A stretch of DNA of 64,000 bases from Nocardiopsis sp. FIRDI 009 (GCF_003386285.1 NZ_QPNC01000008.1:124001-188000), one strand, 5' to 3'; counted from the first letter of the stretch, positions 34,441 to 43,704 are shown. Notes: generated from the sequence alone by a model not told the origin. A program made the numbers and translations.

Positions 34441-35775
34441 TCAGAACTCACGGTCCTTGTCGTAGGGGCCGATGACCGCCAGCGCGCGCGGGCGCGCGAG
34501 CAGTTCGGCGGCGACCTCGGCCACGTCCCGCTCGGTCACGGCGTCGAACAGCGCCAGGTCCTCATCGATCGACAGGTGGCGGGGGTGGTTGAGCTCGTGT
34601 CCGAGCAGCCGCCCCATCCGGGCGTTGGTGCCCTCGTTGCCCAGCACCCACGTGCCCTGGATCTGTCCCTTGGCCCGGGTGAGCTCCTCGGCGGTGATCC
34701 CGGAGGCGGCCACCTTGGCCAGCTCGTCCCGGCATACGCCGATGACCTCGTCGGCCTTCTCCGGCAGGCAGCCCGCGTAGATCTGGAACGTCCCGGTGTC
34801 GGCGTAGCCCGTGTGGTAGGCGTGCACCGCGTAGGCCAGGCCGCGCTTCTCCCGCACCTCCTGGAACAACCGGGAGGACATGCCGCCGCCGAGAGCGGCG
34901 CTGAGCAGCCGCAGCGCGTGCCAGCGCGGGTCGGTGCGCGGCAGGCCCTCCGACCCCAGGATGATGTGCGCCTGCTCGGTCTCGCGCGGCTCCACCACCG
35001 TGCCGCCGAACGTCGGCACCGGGCCGTCGGCCAGACGCGGGCGCGCCGGTCGGGCGTCCCCCGCGGCGGCCAGCTGGTCGGCGAACATCTCCCGGACCCG
35101 CGCCACCACCTCGTCGTGGTCGAGGCTTCCGGCCGCGGTCACCACCAGCTCACCGGGCACGTAGGCGGACCGGTACTGTTCGAGGATCCGTTCGCGGGGC
35201 AGGTCGCGGATGGTGTCGATCGTACCGAGGATCGGCCGCCCCAGCGGGCTGTCCCCGAAGAAGTGCGCGGCGAAGACGTCGTCCACCAGGTCGGCGGGCT
35301 CGTCCTCGTACATGGCGATCTCCTCCAGGATCACGCCGCGCTCGGTCTCCACCTCGCCCTCGTCGAGCACCGAGTTGGCGACCATGTCACCGACGACGTC
35401 GATGGCCAGCGGCAGGTCCCGGTCGAGCACCTTCGCGTAGTAGCAGGTGTGCTCCTTGGTGGTGTAGGCGTTGTGGTCGGCGCCCACCCCGTCCAGGAGC
35501 GCGGAGATCTCCATCGCCGACCGCGTCCGGGTCCCCTTGAACAGCAGGTGCTCCAGGAAGTGCGCCGAGCCCGCGTGCGCCGCGTCCTCGTCGCGCGAAC
35601 CCGTGGTCGCGGAGATCCCGAAGGCGGCGGAGCGCCCCCCGGGGACGTCCTCGGTGACCACCCGCAGGCCGCCGGGCAGCACGGTACGCCGCACGAGACC
35701 GGACCCGCGTTCGGGCTCCAGCAGCGTGACGGTGGTGTCCGGCTCCTGTTCGGCGGCGATGGGGACAGAGCTCAT
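34441..35775 (-). CDS. M16-family zinc metallopeptidase (processing-peptidase-like, next to pnp)
   Basis: A 444-residue peptidase. The zinc motif HxxEH appears in SAHFLEHLLFKGTRTRS, and the distal Glu lies in the ERGVILEEIAMYED helix about 75 residues on. The second, inactive-type half carries the arginine/tyrosine substrate patch (REKRGLAYAVHAYHTGYADT). The ATG at 35775 has AGAAGG upstream. It follows pnp by about 150 bp in the same direction, as the Bacillus mlpA/ymxG gene does. Cellular substrates are not known. Confidence 0.92.
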   Translation of the reverse strand: MSSVPIAAEQEPDTTVTLLEPERGSGLVRRTVLPGGLRVVTEDVPGGRSAAFGISATTGSRDEDAAHAGSAHFLEHLLFKGTRTRSAMEISALLDGVGADHNAYTTKEHTCYYAKVLDRDLPLAIDVVGDMVANSVLDEGEVETERGVILEEIAMYEDEPADLVDDVFAAHFFGDSPLGRPILGTIDTIRDLPRERILEQYRSAYVPGELVVTAAGSLDHDEVVARVREMFADQLAAAGDARPARPRLADGPVPTFGGTVVEPRETEQAHIILGSEGLPRTDPRWHALRLLSAALGGGMSSRLFQEVREKRGLAYAVHAYHTGYADTGTFQIYAGCLPEKADEVIGVCRDELAKVAASGITAEELTRAKGQIQGTWVLGNEGTNARMGRLLGHELNHPRHLSIDEDLALFDAVTERDVAEVAAELLARPRALAVIGPYDKDREF

Positions 35776-35923
35776 GAAACCTTCTTCTTCGCGTCGTTGG
35801 TGCGCTGGATCGGTCCGTGGACGGTGCGCGTCCCGCCGGTCCGGTCGGGGATAGGCGGCGGGGGCGGCCACACCATCGGTGCGACCGCCCCCGTCAGCTC
35901 GTTCTCCGATCGGACCCGGCCGG

Positions 35924-38227
35924 TCAGGTGTTCTCGGAACGGCTGGAGGAACGGCGGCGACGGCGGCGCGGCGCGTCCCCGCCCTTCTCGGCCGGCTTGT
36001 CCGCGGGCTTGTCGTCCCCGGACTCGGCGGCGGGCTCCTCGGTGTCCGCGGCGGCCTCGGCCTCGACCACCTCGACCGGGACCAGCGACAGCTTGCCGCG
36101 GTCGTCGATCTCGCGGATCTCGACCTGGATCTTCTCGCCGATGCTGACCACGTCGTCGAGGTTCTCAATCCGCTTGCCGCCGTGCAGCTTGCGGATCTGC
36201 GAGATGTGCAGCAGACCGTCCTTGCCGGGCAGCAGCGACACGAACGCGCCGAACGTGGTCGTCTTGACGACGGTGCCCAGGTAGCGGTCGCCGACCTCGG
36301 GCATCGTCGGGTTGGCGATCTGGTTGATCGTGTCCCGGGCGGCCTCGGCGGAGGGGCCGTCGGTGGCGCCGATGTAGATCGTGCCGTCGTCCTCGATGGT
36401 GATCTCGGCGCCGGTGTCGTCCTGGATCGAGTTGATCATCTTGCCCTTGGGGCCGATGACCTCGCCGATCTTGTCCACCGGAACCTTGACGGTGAGGATG
36501 CGCGGGGCGTTCGGGCTCATCTCGGCCGGACGCTCGATGGCCTCCTGCATGACGTCGAGGATGGCCAGGCGGGCGCCGCGGGCCTGCTGGAGCGCCAGCG
36601 CGAGCTGCTCGGCGGGGATGCCGTCGAGCTTGGTGTCGAGCTGGAGCGCGGTGATGAGCTCACGGGTGCCGGCGACCTTGAAGTCCATGTCGCCGAACGC
36701 GTCCTCGGCGCCGAGGATGTCGGTCAGCGTGACGAACTCGTCGCCCTCGCTGATCAGACCCATGGCGATGCCGGACACCATCTCCTTGAGGGGCACACCG
36801 GCCGCCATCAGGGACATGGTGGAGGCGCAGACCGAACCCATCGAGGTGGAGCCGTTGGAGCCCAGCGCCTCGGACACCTGCCGGATGGCGTACGGGAACT
36901 CCTCGCGGGAGGGCAGGACCGGGAGCAGGGCCCGCTCGGCGAGCGCGCCGTGACCGATCTCGCGCCGCTTGGGCGAGCCCACCCGGCCGGTCTCCCCGGT
37001 GGAGTAGGGCGGGAAGTTGTAGTTGTGCATGTAGCGCTTGGTCTTCTCCGGGTTGAGCGTGTCAACCGTCTGCTCCATGCGCAACATGTTGAGCGTGGTC
37101 ACACCCAGGATCTGGGTCTCGCCGCGCTCGAAGAGGGCCGAGCCGTGCACCCGCGGCAGGACGCCGACCTCGGCGCTCAGCGAACGGATGTCCTTGGGGC
37201 CGCGGCCGTCGATGCGGACCTTGTCCCGCAGCACGCGCTCACGCATGAGCTGCTTGGACAGGGAGCGGAAGGCGGCGCCGATCTCCTTCTCGCGCCCCTC
37301 GAAGGCTTCGCCGACCTTCTCGGCGGCGACGGCCTTGACGCGGTCCAGCTCGGCCTCGCGCTCCTGCTTGTCCGCGATGGTCAGCGCCTTGGCCAGCTCC
37401 TCGCGGACGGCGGAGTTGACGGCCTCGTAGGCGTCCTCCTCGTAGTCCAGGAAGATCGGGAACTCGGCGACCTCACGGCTGCTCTGCTCGGCCACGGCGG
37501 CCTGGGCGCGGCACAGGACCTTGATGAAGGGCTTGGCGGCCTCCAGGCCCTCGGCGACCGTCTGCTCGTTCGGGCCGACGGCGCCCTCGGCGACCAGCTT
37601 GAGGGTCCGTGTGGTGGACTCCGCCTCGACCATCATGATCGCAACGTCGTCGTCCTCCAGGACGCGCCCGGCGACGACCATGTCGAAGGTGGCGTTCTCC
37701 AGCTCGGAGTGGGTGGGGAAGCCGACCCACTGGCCCTCGATCAGGGCGACGCGCACGCCGCCGATCGGGCCGGAGAACGGGATGCCGGAGATCTGCGTGG
37801 ACATCGAGGCCGCGTTGATGGCGACGACGTCGTACAGGTGGTCCGGGTGCAGGGCCAGGATCGTCTCGACGATCTGGATCTCGTTGCGCAGGCCCTTCTT
37901 GAACGACGGGCGCAGCGGCCGGTCGATCAGGCGGCAGGTGAGGATGGCGTCCTCGGAGGGGCGGCCCTCACGCCGGAAGAAGGAGCCGGGGATGCGGCCC
38001 GCGGCGTACATGCGCTCCTCGACGTCCACCGTCAGCGGGAAGAAGTCGAGGTTGTCCTTGGGGCGCTTCGAGGCGGTGGTGGCGGACAGGACGACGGTCT
38101 CGTCGTCCAGGTACACCGACGCCGAACCGGCGGCCTGGCGGGCCAGCCGACCGGTCTCGAAGCGGATGGTTCGGGTGCCGAAGCGACCGTTGTCGATCAC
38201 GGCCTCGGCCGAGTACACGCCCTCCAT
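35924..38227 (-). CDS. pnp: Polyribonucleotide nucleotidyltransferase (PNPase)
   Basis: A 767-residue 3'-5' phosphorolytic exoribonuclease that also synthesises polynucleotide tails in actinomycetes. Two RNase PH cores cover residues ~15-240 and ~335-555 ([40 protein letters not shown] and [20 protein letters not shown]), followed by a KH domain ([20 protein letters not shown]) and an S1 domain ([20 protein letters not shown]). The tail is acidic then Arg-rich. ATG 38227 follows AGGAGGT by five bases. It lies downstream of rpsO, the classic rpsO-pnp pair. Confidence 0.97.
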   Translation of the reverse strand: MEGVYSAEAVIDNGRFGTRTIRFETGRLARQAAGSASVYLDDETVVLSATTASKRPKDNLDFFPLTVDVEERMYAAGRIPGSFFRREGRPSEDAILTCRLIDRPLRPSFKKGLRNEIQIVETILALHPDHLYDVVAINAASMSTQISGIPFSGPIGGVRVALIEGQWVGFPTHSELENATFDMVVAGRVLEDDDVAIMMVEAESTTRTLKLVAEGAVGPNEQTVAEGLEAAKPFIKVLCRAQAAVAEQSSREVAEFPIFLDYEEDAYEAVNSAVREELAKALTIADKQEREAELDRVKAVAAEKVGEAFEGREKEIGAAFRSLSKQLMRERVLRDKVRIDGRGPKDIRSLSAEVGVLPRVHGSALFERGETQILGVTTLNMLRMEQTVDTLNPEKTKRYMHNYNFPPYSTGETGRVGSPKRREIGHGALAERALLPVLPSREEFPYAIRQVSEALGSNGSTSMGSVCASTMSLMAAGVPLKEMVSGIAMGLISEGDEFVTLTDILGAEDAFGDMDFKVAGTRELITALQLDTKLDGIPAEQLALALQQARGARLAILDVMQEAIERPAEMSPNAPRILTVKVPVDKIGEVIGPKGKMINSIQDDTGAEITIEDDGTIYIGATDGPSAEAARDTINQIANPTMPEVGDRYLGTVVKTTTFGAFVSLLPGKDGLLHISQIRKLHGGKRIENLDDVVSIGEKIQVEIREIDDRGKLSLVPVEVVEAEAAADTEEPAAESGDDKPADKPAEKGGDAPRRRRRRSSSRSENT

Positions 38228-38530
38228 GGGCGACCTCCTACTGCACGTTCTCGGGGCGCACCCGGCGGGCCGTGCCCGGGGTGCGTTGATGTTCTGTCCC
38301 GCGCCCGTGCCCCGGAGTTGATGACGGCCGGTCATCGATCGAAGTCCACGGAGCCCGTCGCGGGCGTCCGGGGACCACTACCGAGGACCGGCCTCGACTC
38401 TGCGGCCGAGGGAAGGATCGCGGGTGTGTCTCTGTGAAGTTGTGGTGCGCACACGCGGCGGAGCCAACCGGTGCGTGTGTCACACCTTACTAACAAAGCG
38501 GGAGCGGCCGAAGCCACTCCCGCCAGTCAC
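38228..38530. other. rpsO-pnp intergenic region
   Basis: The minus-strand transcript passes from rpsO (stop 38531) through a strong hairpin at 38498-38523 into the pnp leader. In other bacteria the pnp leader holds an RNase III-cut stem for autoregulation; here I see no long perfect stem besides the terminator. The pnp promoter must also lie in it. Its exact site was not identified. Confidence 0.4.
38498..38523 (-). terminator. rpsO terminator (hairpin followed by T-rich sequence)
   Basis: GCGGGAG (38498-38504) pairs with CTCCCGC (38517-38523); inside, GGC pairs with GCC around a CGAA loop, with one C-A mismatch. On the minus strand the stem is followed by TTTGTTA, so this is close to a classical intrinsic terminator. 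Confidence 0.7.
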
Positions 38531-38800
38531 CTAGCGGCGCAGACCCAGACGCTCGATCAGCGAGCGGTAGCGGGTGATGTCCTGCTTGGCGATGTACTTG
38601 AGCAGACGGCGGCGGCGGCCGACCATCAGGAGCAGGCCGCGACGGCTGTGGTGGTCGTGCTTGTGGTCCTTGAGGTGCTCGGTCAGCTCGATGATGCGGT
38701 GCGTGAGCAGCGCGACCTGGACCTCAGGGGAGCCGGTGTCGCCCTCGGAGGTGGCGTACTCGGCGATGATCTTTTCCTTGGTGGCGGCGTCGATCGACAC
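38531..38800 (-). CDS. rpsO: 30S ribosomal protein S15
   Basis: An 89-residue ribosomal protein that binds the central domain of 16S rRNA. The sequence is typical: [40 protein letters not shown] and a final [13 protein letters not shown]. The length matches the family. It lies between ribF and pnp on the minus strand. In many bacteria S15 represses its own translation via its leader; no such pseudoknot was tested here. Confidence 0.98.
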   Translation of the reverse strand: MSIDAATKEKIIAEYATSEGDTGSPEVQVALLTHRIIELTEHLKDHKHDHHSRRGLLLMVGRRRRLLKYIAKQDITRYRSLIERLGLRR

Positions 38801-39049
38801 AGCGCTCCGTTTCTCGTTGTCGGTACGCGGGAATGGCCCGGCCGAGCGGCCGGGGTCAGACGCGGTGACCGCGCGTACGAACAGTCACCGTCGCGTGCGG
38901 TGGGCGCGGGCCACGCTCCGGCGTGGGCGCGCCTCCCGGGCTCGGGCCTCCAAGGGGAGGGCCGTCCGCAGGGCACACGTGGACACCGCCCAGCCTACCG
39001 CAAACGACGAGGTGAAAGCCCCTTCGTCCGATCCGGGACGGCGGGGCGC

Positions 39050-39994
39050 TCAGTCGGAGAGGACCTCGCGGCAGCGGTCGACGTCGCGGCGCATGGCCAC
39101 GATCAGCTCGTCGATGCTGTCGAACCGCTCCTGGCCCCGGATGTGCGCGGTGAAGTCCACGGCCATGTGCGCGCCGTAGAGCTCCAGGTCGTCGCGGTCC
39201 AGGGCGTAGGCCTCGACCGTGCGCTCGGCGCCGTCGAAGGTGGGGTTGGTGCCGACCGAGATCGCCGCGGGCCACCGCGACTCCTGGCCCTGGACCGGAA
39301 CCGTGTGGCTGAGCCAACCCGCGTACACGCCGTCCCCGGGGACGGCCGCGTTCGGGGTGAGGTTCATGTTGGCGGTGGGGAAGCCGAGCAGTTCCCGTCC
39401 GCGCGCCGCCCCGTGGACGACCTCGCCCTCCACCCGGTGCGGGCGGCCGAGCAGGGCGGCCGCCTCCGCGACGGCGCCGTCGGCGAGCAGGGCGCGCACG
39501 CGCGTGGAGGTGATGGTGTCGCCGTCGGCCACCAGGCGCACGCCGTCGACGCTGAAGTCGTACTTGTGCCCGAGTTCGGTGAGCGCGGCCACGTCCCCGG
39601 CGGCGCGGTGCCCGAACCGGAAGTCCTCACCGACGACCACGGCGGCGGAGCGCAGGCGGTCGACCAGGACGCTCTGGACGAACTCCTCCGCGCTCAGCGC
39701 CGAGAGGTCCCGGGTGAACGGCAGGACGCACACCTCGTCGGCGCCGTACTCCTCCAGGAGCCCGACCCGCCGCTCCACGGGGGTGAGCACCGCCGGCGCG
39801 ACGCCCCGCAGCACCTCCTCGGGATGGGGGTCGAAGGTGACCACCACCACCGGGAGGTCGAGCGCGCGGGCCCGGCCCGCCGCGGTCGCGATGATGGCCT
39901 GGTGTCCTCGGTGCACGCCGTCGAAGACACCGATCGCCACCACGGACCGGCCCCAACCGGGGGGAACGTCCCCCAGTCCATCCCATCGCCCCAC
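39050..39994 (-). CDS. ribF: Bifunctional riboflavin kinase/FAD synthetase
   Basis: A 314-residue enzyme making FMN then FAD. The N-terminal FAD synthetase domain carries VVAIGVFDGVHRGHQAIIAT, a nucleotidyltransferase H-x-G-H-type site; the C-terminal kinase domain contains LLGFPTANMNLTPNAAVPGD, the P-T-A-N motif, and ELYGAHMAVDFTAHIRGQER. GTG 39994 is chosen because GGGGAG precedes it by seven bases and it gives the family N-terminus (VGRWDGLGDVP). It normally follows truB in actinomycetes; here plus-strand cargo lies between. Confidence 0.95.
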   Translation of the reverse strand: MGRWDGLGDVPPGWGRSVVAIGVFDGVHRGHQAIIATAAGRARALDLPVVVVTFDPHPEEVLRGVAPAVLTPVERRVGLLEEYGADEVCVLPFTRDLSALSAEEFVQSVLVDRLRSAAVVVGEDFRFGHRAAGDVAALTELGHKYDFSVDGVRLVADGDTITSTRVRALLADGAVAEAAALLGRPHRVEGEVVHGAARGRELLGFPTANMNLTPNAAVPGDGVYAGWLSHTVPVQGQESRWPAAISVGTNPTFDGAERTVEAYALDRDDLELYGAHMAVDFTAHIRGQERFDSIDELIVAMRRDVDRCREVLSD

Positions 39995-40208
39995 CTGAGG
40001 ACTCCCCTCCAAACCGTGCGCGTGCGGCCACGCGGCGCGTCGGCGACCGCGCGTGGCCCTCCGGAACAAGGGTGCCATGCCGACCGCCGCCCCGTGCACG
40101 CGCAGGAGGGGATAGCGCGCCGAAGGCGTCCGCCGAGGGGGCGGGCGACCGCTCTGCCCTCGGCAGAGAGGGGTTGGCGTGGGCGCGGCGGCCCCGTAGC
40201 GTCCCCGC

Positions 40209-41069
40209 ATGGCGAGAATCACCATCGGATCGACGGCTCTGGGCTACGAGGAGAAGGGGACGGGGTCCCCGGTGGTCCTGGTGCACGCGGCGGTCGGGGA
40301 CCGCTCGATGTGGGACCACCAGTTCGAGGCGCTGGCGCGGAACCACCGCGTGGTGCGCTACGACCGGCGCGGATACGGGGAGTCGGACGACGCGGAGGGG
40401 GCCGTCGCCCACCACGAGGACCTGCTGGCGCTGATGGACGCGCTGGACATCGAGCGGGCCGCCCTGGTGGGCGCGTCGATGGGCGGCGGGCACGCGGTGG
40501 ACGCGGCGCTGGTCGCGCCGGAGCGGGTCGGGGCGCTGGCGCTGGTCTGCGCCGGGATGACCGGCCGGGAGTGGCCGAGGAGCTTCACCGAGGCGGCGGG
40601 ACCGGCGATGGCGGGAGCGGTGCCGCCGGAGCGCATGGCGCGGTACCGGGAGGGTCACGCCGACCCCGACCCGGCGGACGTGGCGGCGATGGCGCGGGCG
40701 CAGGCGCGGTTCGTCGCGCTCGGCCCGCGGCGGGACCCCCAGGACCTGCCCGCGCCGGTGTGGGAGCGGATCCTGGGGCTGTACCGGGCGACCTTCCACC
40801 GGATGTGGAGCGGGCCGCCGACCACGACGCGCCCGCCGGAGCCGCCCGCCGAGGGCCGTCTGGCTCAGATCGGTGCACCGACCCTGGTGGTCAGGGGCGG
40901 GTTCGACGTGCCCGAGATCCAACAGGTGTCCGACGTCTACGCCGAGGGGATCCCGGGCGCCCGGCTGGTGGAGATGCCCGAGGCGGGCCACCTGCCGTCG
41001 GTGGAACGCCCGGACGAGCTCACCGGGGTCCTCGGTGAGTTCCTGGCGGAAGTGGGTCCTTGGAGCTGA
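40209..41069 (+). CDS. Alpha/beta hydrolase
   Basis: A 286-residue hydrolase. The oxyanion segment is VVLVHAAVGDRSMWDHQFEA, the nucleophile elbow is ALVGASMGGGHAVDAAL with Ser in G-x-S-x-G form, Asp lies in VVRGGFDVPEIQQVSD and His in MPEAGHLPSVERPDEL, completing the triad. The substrate is unknown. The gene is on the plus strand inside an otherwise minus-strand housekeeping block, so it may be acquired cargo. Confidence 0.88.
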   Translation: MARITIGSTALGYEEKGTGSPVVLVHAAVGDRSMWDHQFEALARNHRVVRYDRRGYGESDDAEGAVAHHEDLLALMDALDIERAALVGASMGGGHAVDAALVAPERVGALALVCAGMTGREWPRSFTEAAGPAMAGAVPPERMARYREGHADPDPADVAAMARAQARFVALGPRRDPQDLPAPVWERILGLYRATFHRMWSGPPTTTRPPEPPAEGRLAQIGAPTLVVRGGFDVPEIQQVSDVYAEGIPGARLVEMPEAGHLPSVERPDELTGVLGEFLAEVGPWS

Positions 41070-41108
41070 CTTCTGTGGAAACACGTCCATCGCGAGACCG
41101 GGGCCGCT

Positions 41109-41122
41109 ACGTTACGTAACGT
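41109..41122 (+). promoter_or_regulatory. 14-bp palindrome at the start of the toxin-antitoxin locus
   Basis: ACGTTACGTAACGT (41109-41122) is self-complementary and its last two bases overlap the GTG at 41121. It includes TACGTT, a possible -10, at 41108-41113. Toxin-antitoxin operons are usually autorepressed at such a site; which protein binds is unknown. Confidence 0.45.
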
Positions 41123-41252
41123 GAACCGGACGAAGCTCGATGAGCTGGCTGATTACTACGACAACCACGACGTGAGCGAGGAGATAGCGAGAGGGGAATT
41201 CATCAGACACGGTCCACGACCTGGTCATGGCACGCTGGGTAGCATGCACGGT
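41121..41252 (+). pseudogene. N-terminal remnant of a CopG-like antitoxin
   Basis: The first ~28 residues (NRTKLDELADYYDNHDVSEE, then IARGEFI) resemble the start of a common actinomycete antitoxin family (L-A-x-Y-Y-D-x-H-D-x-S), but the rest of that protein is absent. The frame runs on through HGPRPGHGTLGSMHG, which matches nothing, and in frame into the next antitoxin. So an old antitoxin seems to have been replaced from about residue 30 by a second one. It is also possible that the 137-residue joint frame is made as one protein. Confidence 0.45.
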
Positions 41253-41534
41253 ATGGGACGTGCCACCGGGAAGTACTCCGTGACCCTGCCTGAGGACATC
41301 GTGGAGGAGGTGCGTGCTCGAAGCTGGAGTTCCGGGCTGTCCGCCTACGTCGCCGAGACCGTCAGGCATCAGATCGAACAGGACCGTCTCGCTGAACTCC
41401 TGGCCGCGATGGAAGCCGAGCACGGAGTCGTCACCGATGAGCGCATCAACGCGGTCCCCGATCGCATCCACCAGGCGCACGTGGAGCAAGGAGTCCGGTC
41501 CGCTCCCCCACCCGGTGGGACCGGGGCGGCATGA
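41253..41534 (+). CDS. Ribbon-helix-helix (VapB-like) antitoxin
   Basis: A 93-residue protein. After MGRATGKYSVTLPEDIVEEV, a ribbon-helix-helix strand and first helix, comes SGLSAYVAETVRHQIEQDRL, the second helix, and an acidic C-terminal tail that would bind the toxin. Its stop overlaps the toxin start (ATGA at 41531). ATG 41253 is eight bases past TAGCAT, a good -10 box, so it could be read from a near-leaderless transcript. The partner toxin is frameshifted, so this antitoxin may be orphaned. Confidence 0.7.
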   Translation: MGRATGKYSVTLPEDIVEEVRARSWSSGLSAYVAETVRHQIEQDRLAELLAAMEAEHGVVTDERINAVPDRIHQAHVEQGVRSAPPPGGTGAA

Positions 41535-41945
41535 CCGAAGCACGTCGAACGATCAATCGGACCCTGGTCCTGGACAGCGAAGGTTCTCGCCAAAGCGGTA
41601 CTCCGTGATCCCGGGATAATCGACTGGATCGCCGCCGCGAAGGTCACCCGGATGTCAGTGATCACCAGTGCGGCCGCACTCGTCGAGGTGGTGCACCCGC
41701 GTATCAGGCGCCCAGCCCTGGAGTGGGCGCTGTCCAAAATCACCATCGACCCGGTTACCGAAGACACCGCGCGTCTGGCGAGTCGGTTGCTCGCCGGTGC
41801 TGGAATGCACGGTCACAAGCACGCGATCGACGCCATGTTGTGTGCGACCGCGGTTCGAGCGACTGGACCGACCACCATCCTCACGTCCGGCCCCGACGAC
41901 CTGACCGCGCTCTGCGAGGGCAGAGTCGCCGTGGTCAAACTCTGA
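41531..41945 (+). pseudogene. PIN-domain toxin (VapC-like) broken by a 1-base insertion
   Basis: The frame from ATG 41531 reads to VLDSEG, the first PIN acidic site, then hits an extra T in the TT at 41584-41585 and stops early at SRQSGTP. Skipping one T restores LAKAVLRDPGIIDWIAAAKV, then MSVITSAAALVEVVHPRIRR (second acidic Glu), HKHAIDAMLCATAV (third, Asp) and TILTSGPDDL (fourth). The corrected length of about 137 residues is normal for PIN RNases that cut tRNA or rRNA. All active-site residues survive, so the loss looks recent, or a sequencing error. A shorter internal ATG at 41652 would lack the first Asp. Confidence 0.75.
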
Positions 41946-42833
41946 TCACGCCGGGTCGAAGACCACCACCGGCTTCATGTGGTCGCGCCGGTTCTCCCCC
42001 AGCGCGACCACCCGGCCGTCCGGCGCGAACAGCCCCACCGGCCCCGGCCCCAGCGTGCTCGGGTCGATCCGGTTGCCGTGGCGGATCCGCCTGGTCTCCT
42101 CCTCGGTGAGCGTGCGCACCGGGAACGCCGCCGCCACCGCCCGGTCCAGCGGGACCTGGGTGAACTCCTGCGCCAACTGGTCCAGGGTGCGTGCCTGCGC
42201 CAGGTCGTAGGGCCCCACCCGCGTGCGGCGCAGCGCGGTCAGGTGGCCGCCCACCCCCAGGTCGTCGCCCATGTCGCGGGCCAGTGACCGGATGTAGGTC
42301 CCGCTGGAGCAGGTGACCGCGGCGTCCACGTCCACGAACGTCCCCTCCGGCTCCGCCACCCGGCGGATGTCGGACACCGTGAACTCCGCGACCGTCACCT
42401 CGCGCGCCCGGAGCGCGACCTCCTTGCCCTCCCGCGCCGACTTGTACGCCCGCTTCCCGTCCACCTTGATCGCGCTGACCTGCGGCGGCACCTGCTGGAT
42501 CCGGCCGGTCAGCCGGGCGGCGGCCGCGCGGACCGCGTCGTCGGCCACACCGGAGGCGTCCGCCCGGACACCGGGCTCACCCTCGGCGTCGTCGGTGTTG
42601 GTCCTCAGCCCCAGACGGATGGTCGCCTCATAGGTCTTCTCCGTGAGCGTGAGGTGGCCCAGGAGCTTGGTGCCCTTCTCGATCCCCAGCACCAGCACCC
42701 CGGTCGCCATCGGGTCCAGCGTGCCCGCGTGGCCCACCCGGCGGGTCCTCGCCAGACCGCGCGTCTTGGCGACCACGTCGTGCGAGGTCCAGTCGGCGGG
42801 CTTGTCGACGACCACGACACCGCTCTCGGCCAT
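41946..42833 (-). CDS. truB: tRNA pseudouridine(55) synthase
   Basis: A 295-residue enzyme that makes pseudouridine at position 55 in the T-loop of tRNAs. Catalytic Asp is in RRVGHAGTLDPMATGVLVLG; YEATIRLGLRTNTDDAEGE and CSSGTYIRSLARDMGDDLGV are further TruB motifs, with a C-terminal PUA-like region. Its stop abuts the stop of the broken toxin gene with no base between. It is the last of the rbfA-truB series. Confidence 0.96.
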   Translation of the reverse strand: MAESGVVVVDKPADWTSHDVVAKTRGLARTRRVGHAGTLDPMATGVLVLGIEKGTKLLGHLTLTEKTYEATIRLGLRTNTDDAEGEPGVRADASGVADDAVRAAAARLTGRIQQVPPQVSAIKVDGKRAYKSAREGKEVALRAREVTVAEFTVSDIRRVAEPEGTFVDVDAAVTCSSGTYIRSLARDMGDDLGVGGHLTALRRTRVGPYDLAQARTLDQLAQEFTQVPLDRAVAAAFPVRTLTEEETRRIRHGNRIDPSTLGPGPVGLFAPDGRVVALGENRRDHMKPVVVFDPA

Positions 42834-42904
42834 GAATCTCCTCAGGGGAAACGGGGGCGGCGGCGCGTGTGCGCCGCCGCCGGGATGTCACGCGTTCGGG
42901 GAGG

Positions 42905-43342
42905 CTACTCGTCCTCGTCCTCGGCCCGGGGGGCCTTGTACGGGTCGGGCTCCCCCGCGGGCTGGGCGCCGGTGGCCCGCTGGGCCACCTCGGCGTCGGC
43001 CTGGCGCGCCTTGGCCAGCAGTTCCTCGATGTGCTGGGCGTTCTCCTGGACCTCGTCGACGACGAAGGTCAGGCTCGGCGTGTGCCGGATGCCGGTCTGG
43101 CGACCCACCTCGCTGCGGATCACGCCCTTGGCGCTCTCCAGCGCGGCCGACGTGCCCGCCTTCTCCTCCGGCGTGCCGAACACCGTGTAGTACACCGTGG
43201 CGTCCCGCAGGTCGGCGGTGATCCGGGCGTCGGTCACCGTGACGAACCCCAGACGGGGGTCCTTGATCCGCCGGTCCAGCATCTCGGCGACGACACGCTG
43301 GATACGGTCGGCGATCTTCCGCGCGCGTGCGGCGTCAACCAT
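42905..43342 (-). CDS. rbfA: 30S ribosome-binding factor A
   Basis: A 145-residue ribosome maturation factor with a KH-like fold that acts at the 5' end of 16S rRNA. VVAEMLDRRIKDPRLGFVTV, then ITADLRDATVYYTVFGTPEE, and IRSEVGRQTGIRHTPSLTFV are family features. The C-terminal 30 residues are acidic and low in complexity. Two bases separate it from the DUF503 gene, so they are co-transcribed. Confidence 0.95.
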   Translation of the reverse strand: MVDAARARKIADRIQRVVAEMLDRRIKDPRLGFVTVTDARITADLRDATVYYTVFGTPEEKAGTSAALESAKGVIRSEVGRQTGIRHTPSLTFVVDEVQENAQHIEELLAKARQADAEVAQRATGAQPAGEPDPYKAPRAEDEDE

Positions 43343-43344
43343 GG

Positions 43345-43641
43345 TCAGTCTTCCTCTTCGTTGAAGAGCCGCTGTCTGGCGGACAGCAACTCCAGTTCGG
43401 GTCGGGCCGCGACGAACCGTTCGCAGGCGTCCATGAGCTCCCGCACGTGCGCGGCGCTCGGCGCGACCACCGCGACACCGATCTTCGTCCGCCGGTACAG
43501 ATCGTGTTCCCCGGCCTCGGAGACCGCCACCAGGAACTTGCGGCGCAGGTCGGCGATGACCGGACGCACCACCGAACGCTTCTCCTTGAGCGAGTGGACG
43601 TCACCGAGAAGGACGTCCAGGGTCAGCGCCCCAACGTACAA
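43345..43641 (-). CDS. DUF503 family protein (YlxP-like)
   Basis: A 98-residue protein of the YlxP family with start MYVGALTLDVLLGDVHSLKE and KRSVVRPVIADLRRKFLVAV, both well conserved. It resides between infB and rbfA in many Gram-positive bacteria and is thought to help ribosome assembly, but no reaction is known. It lies 81 bp after infB with a strong stem-loop between. Confidence 0.9.
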   Translation of the reverse strand: MYVGALTLDVLLGDVHSLKEKRSVVRPVIADLRRKFLVAVSEAGEHDLYRRTKIGVAVVAPSAAHVRELMDACERFVAARPELELLSARQRLFNEEED

Positions 43642-43676
43642 ATGATCACCCGTGATGTGTGTGAACCGTCAAAGGC

Positions 43677-43704
43677 GGGGCCCCGGCCGCTCGGCCGGGG
43701 CCCC
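43677..43704 (-). terminator. 13-bp perfect stem between infB and the DUF503 gene
   Basis: GGGGCCCCGGCCG (43677-43689), CT, CGGCCGGGGCCCC (43692-43704): a perfect stem 19 bases past the infB stop. It could terminate or attenuate transcription and may separate infB expression from DUF503-rbfA-truB. Confidence 0.6.

Noticed and set aside
40081..40225. Extension of ribF to an upstream start
   Set aside because: The added residues are unlike any RibF and the GTG at 39994 has the proper ribosome binding site.
43677..43704. Site-specific recombination or attachment site
   Set aside because: The perfect stem has no flanking integrase, tRNA or direct repeat; a transcription hairpin explains it better.
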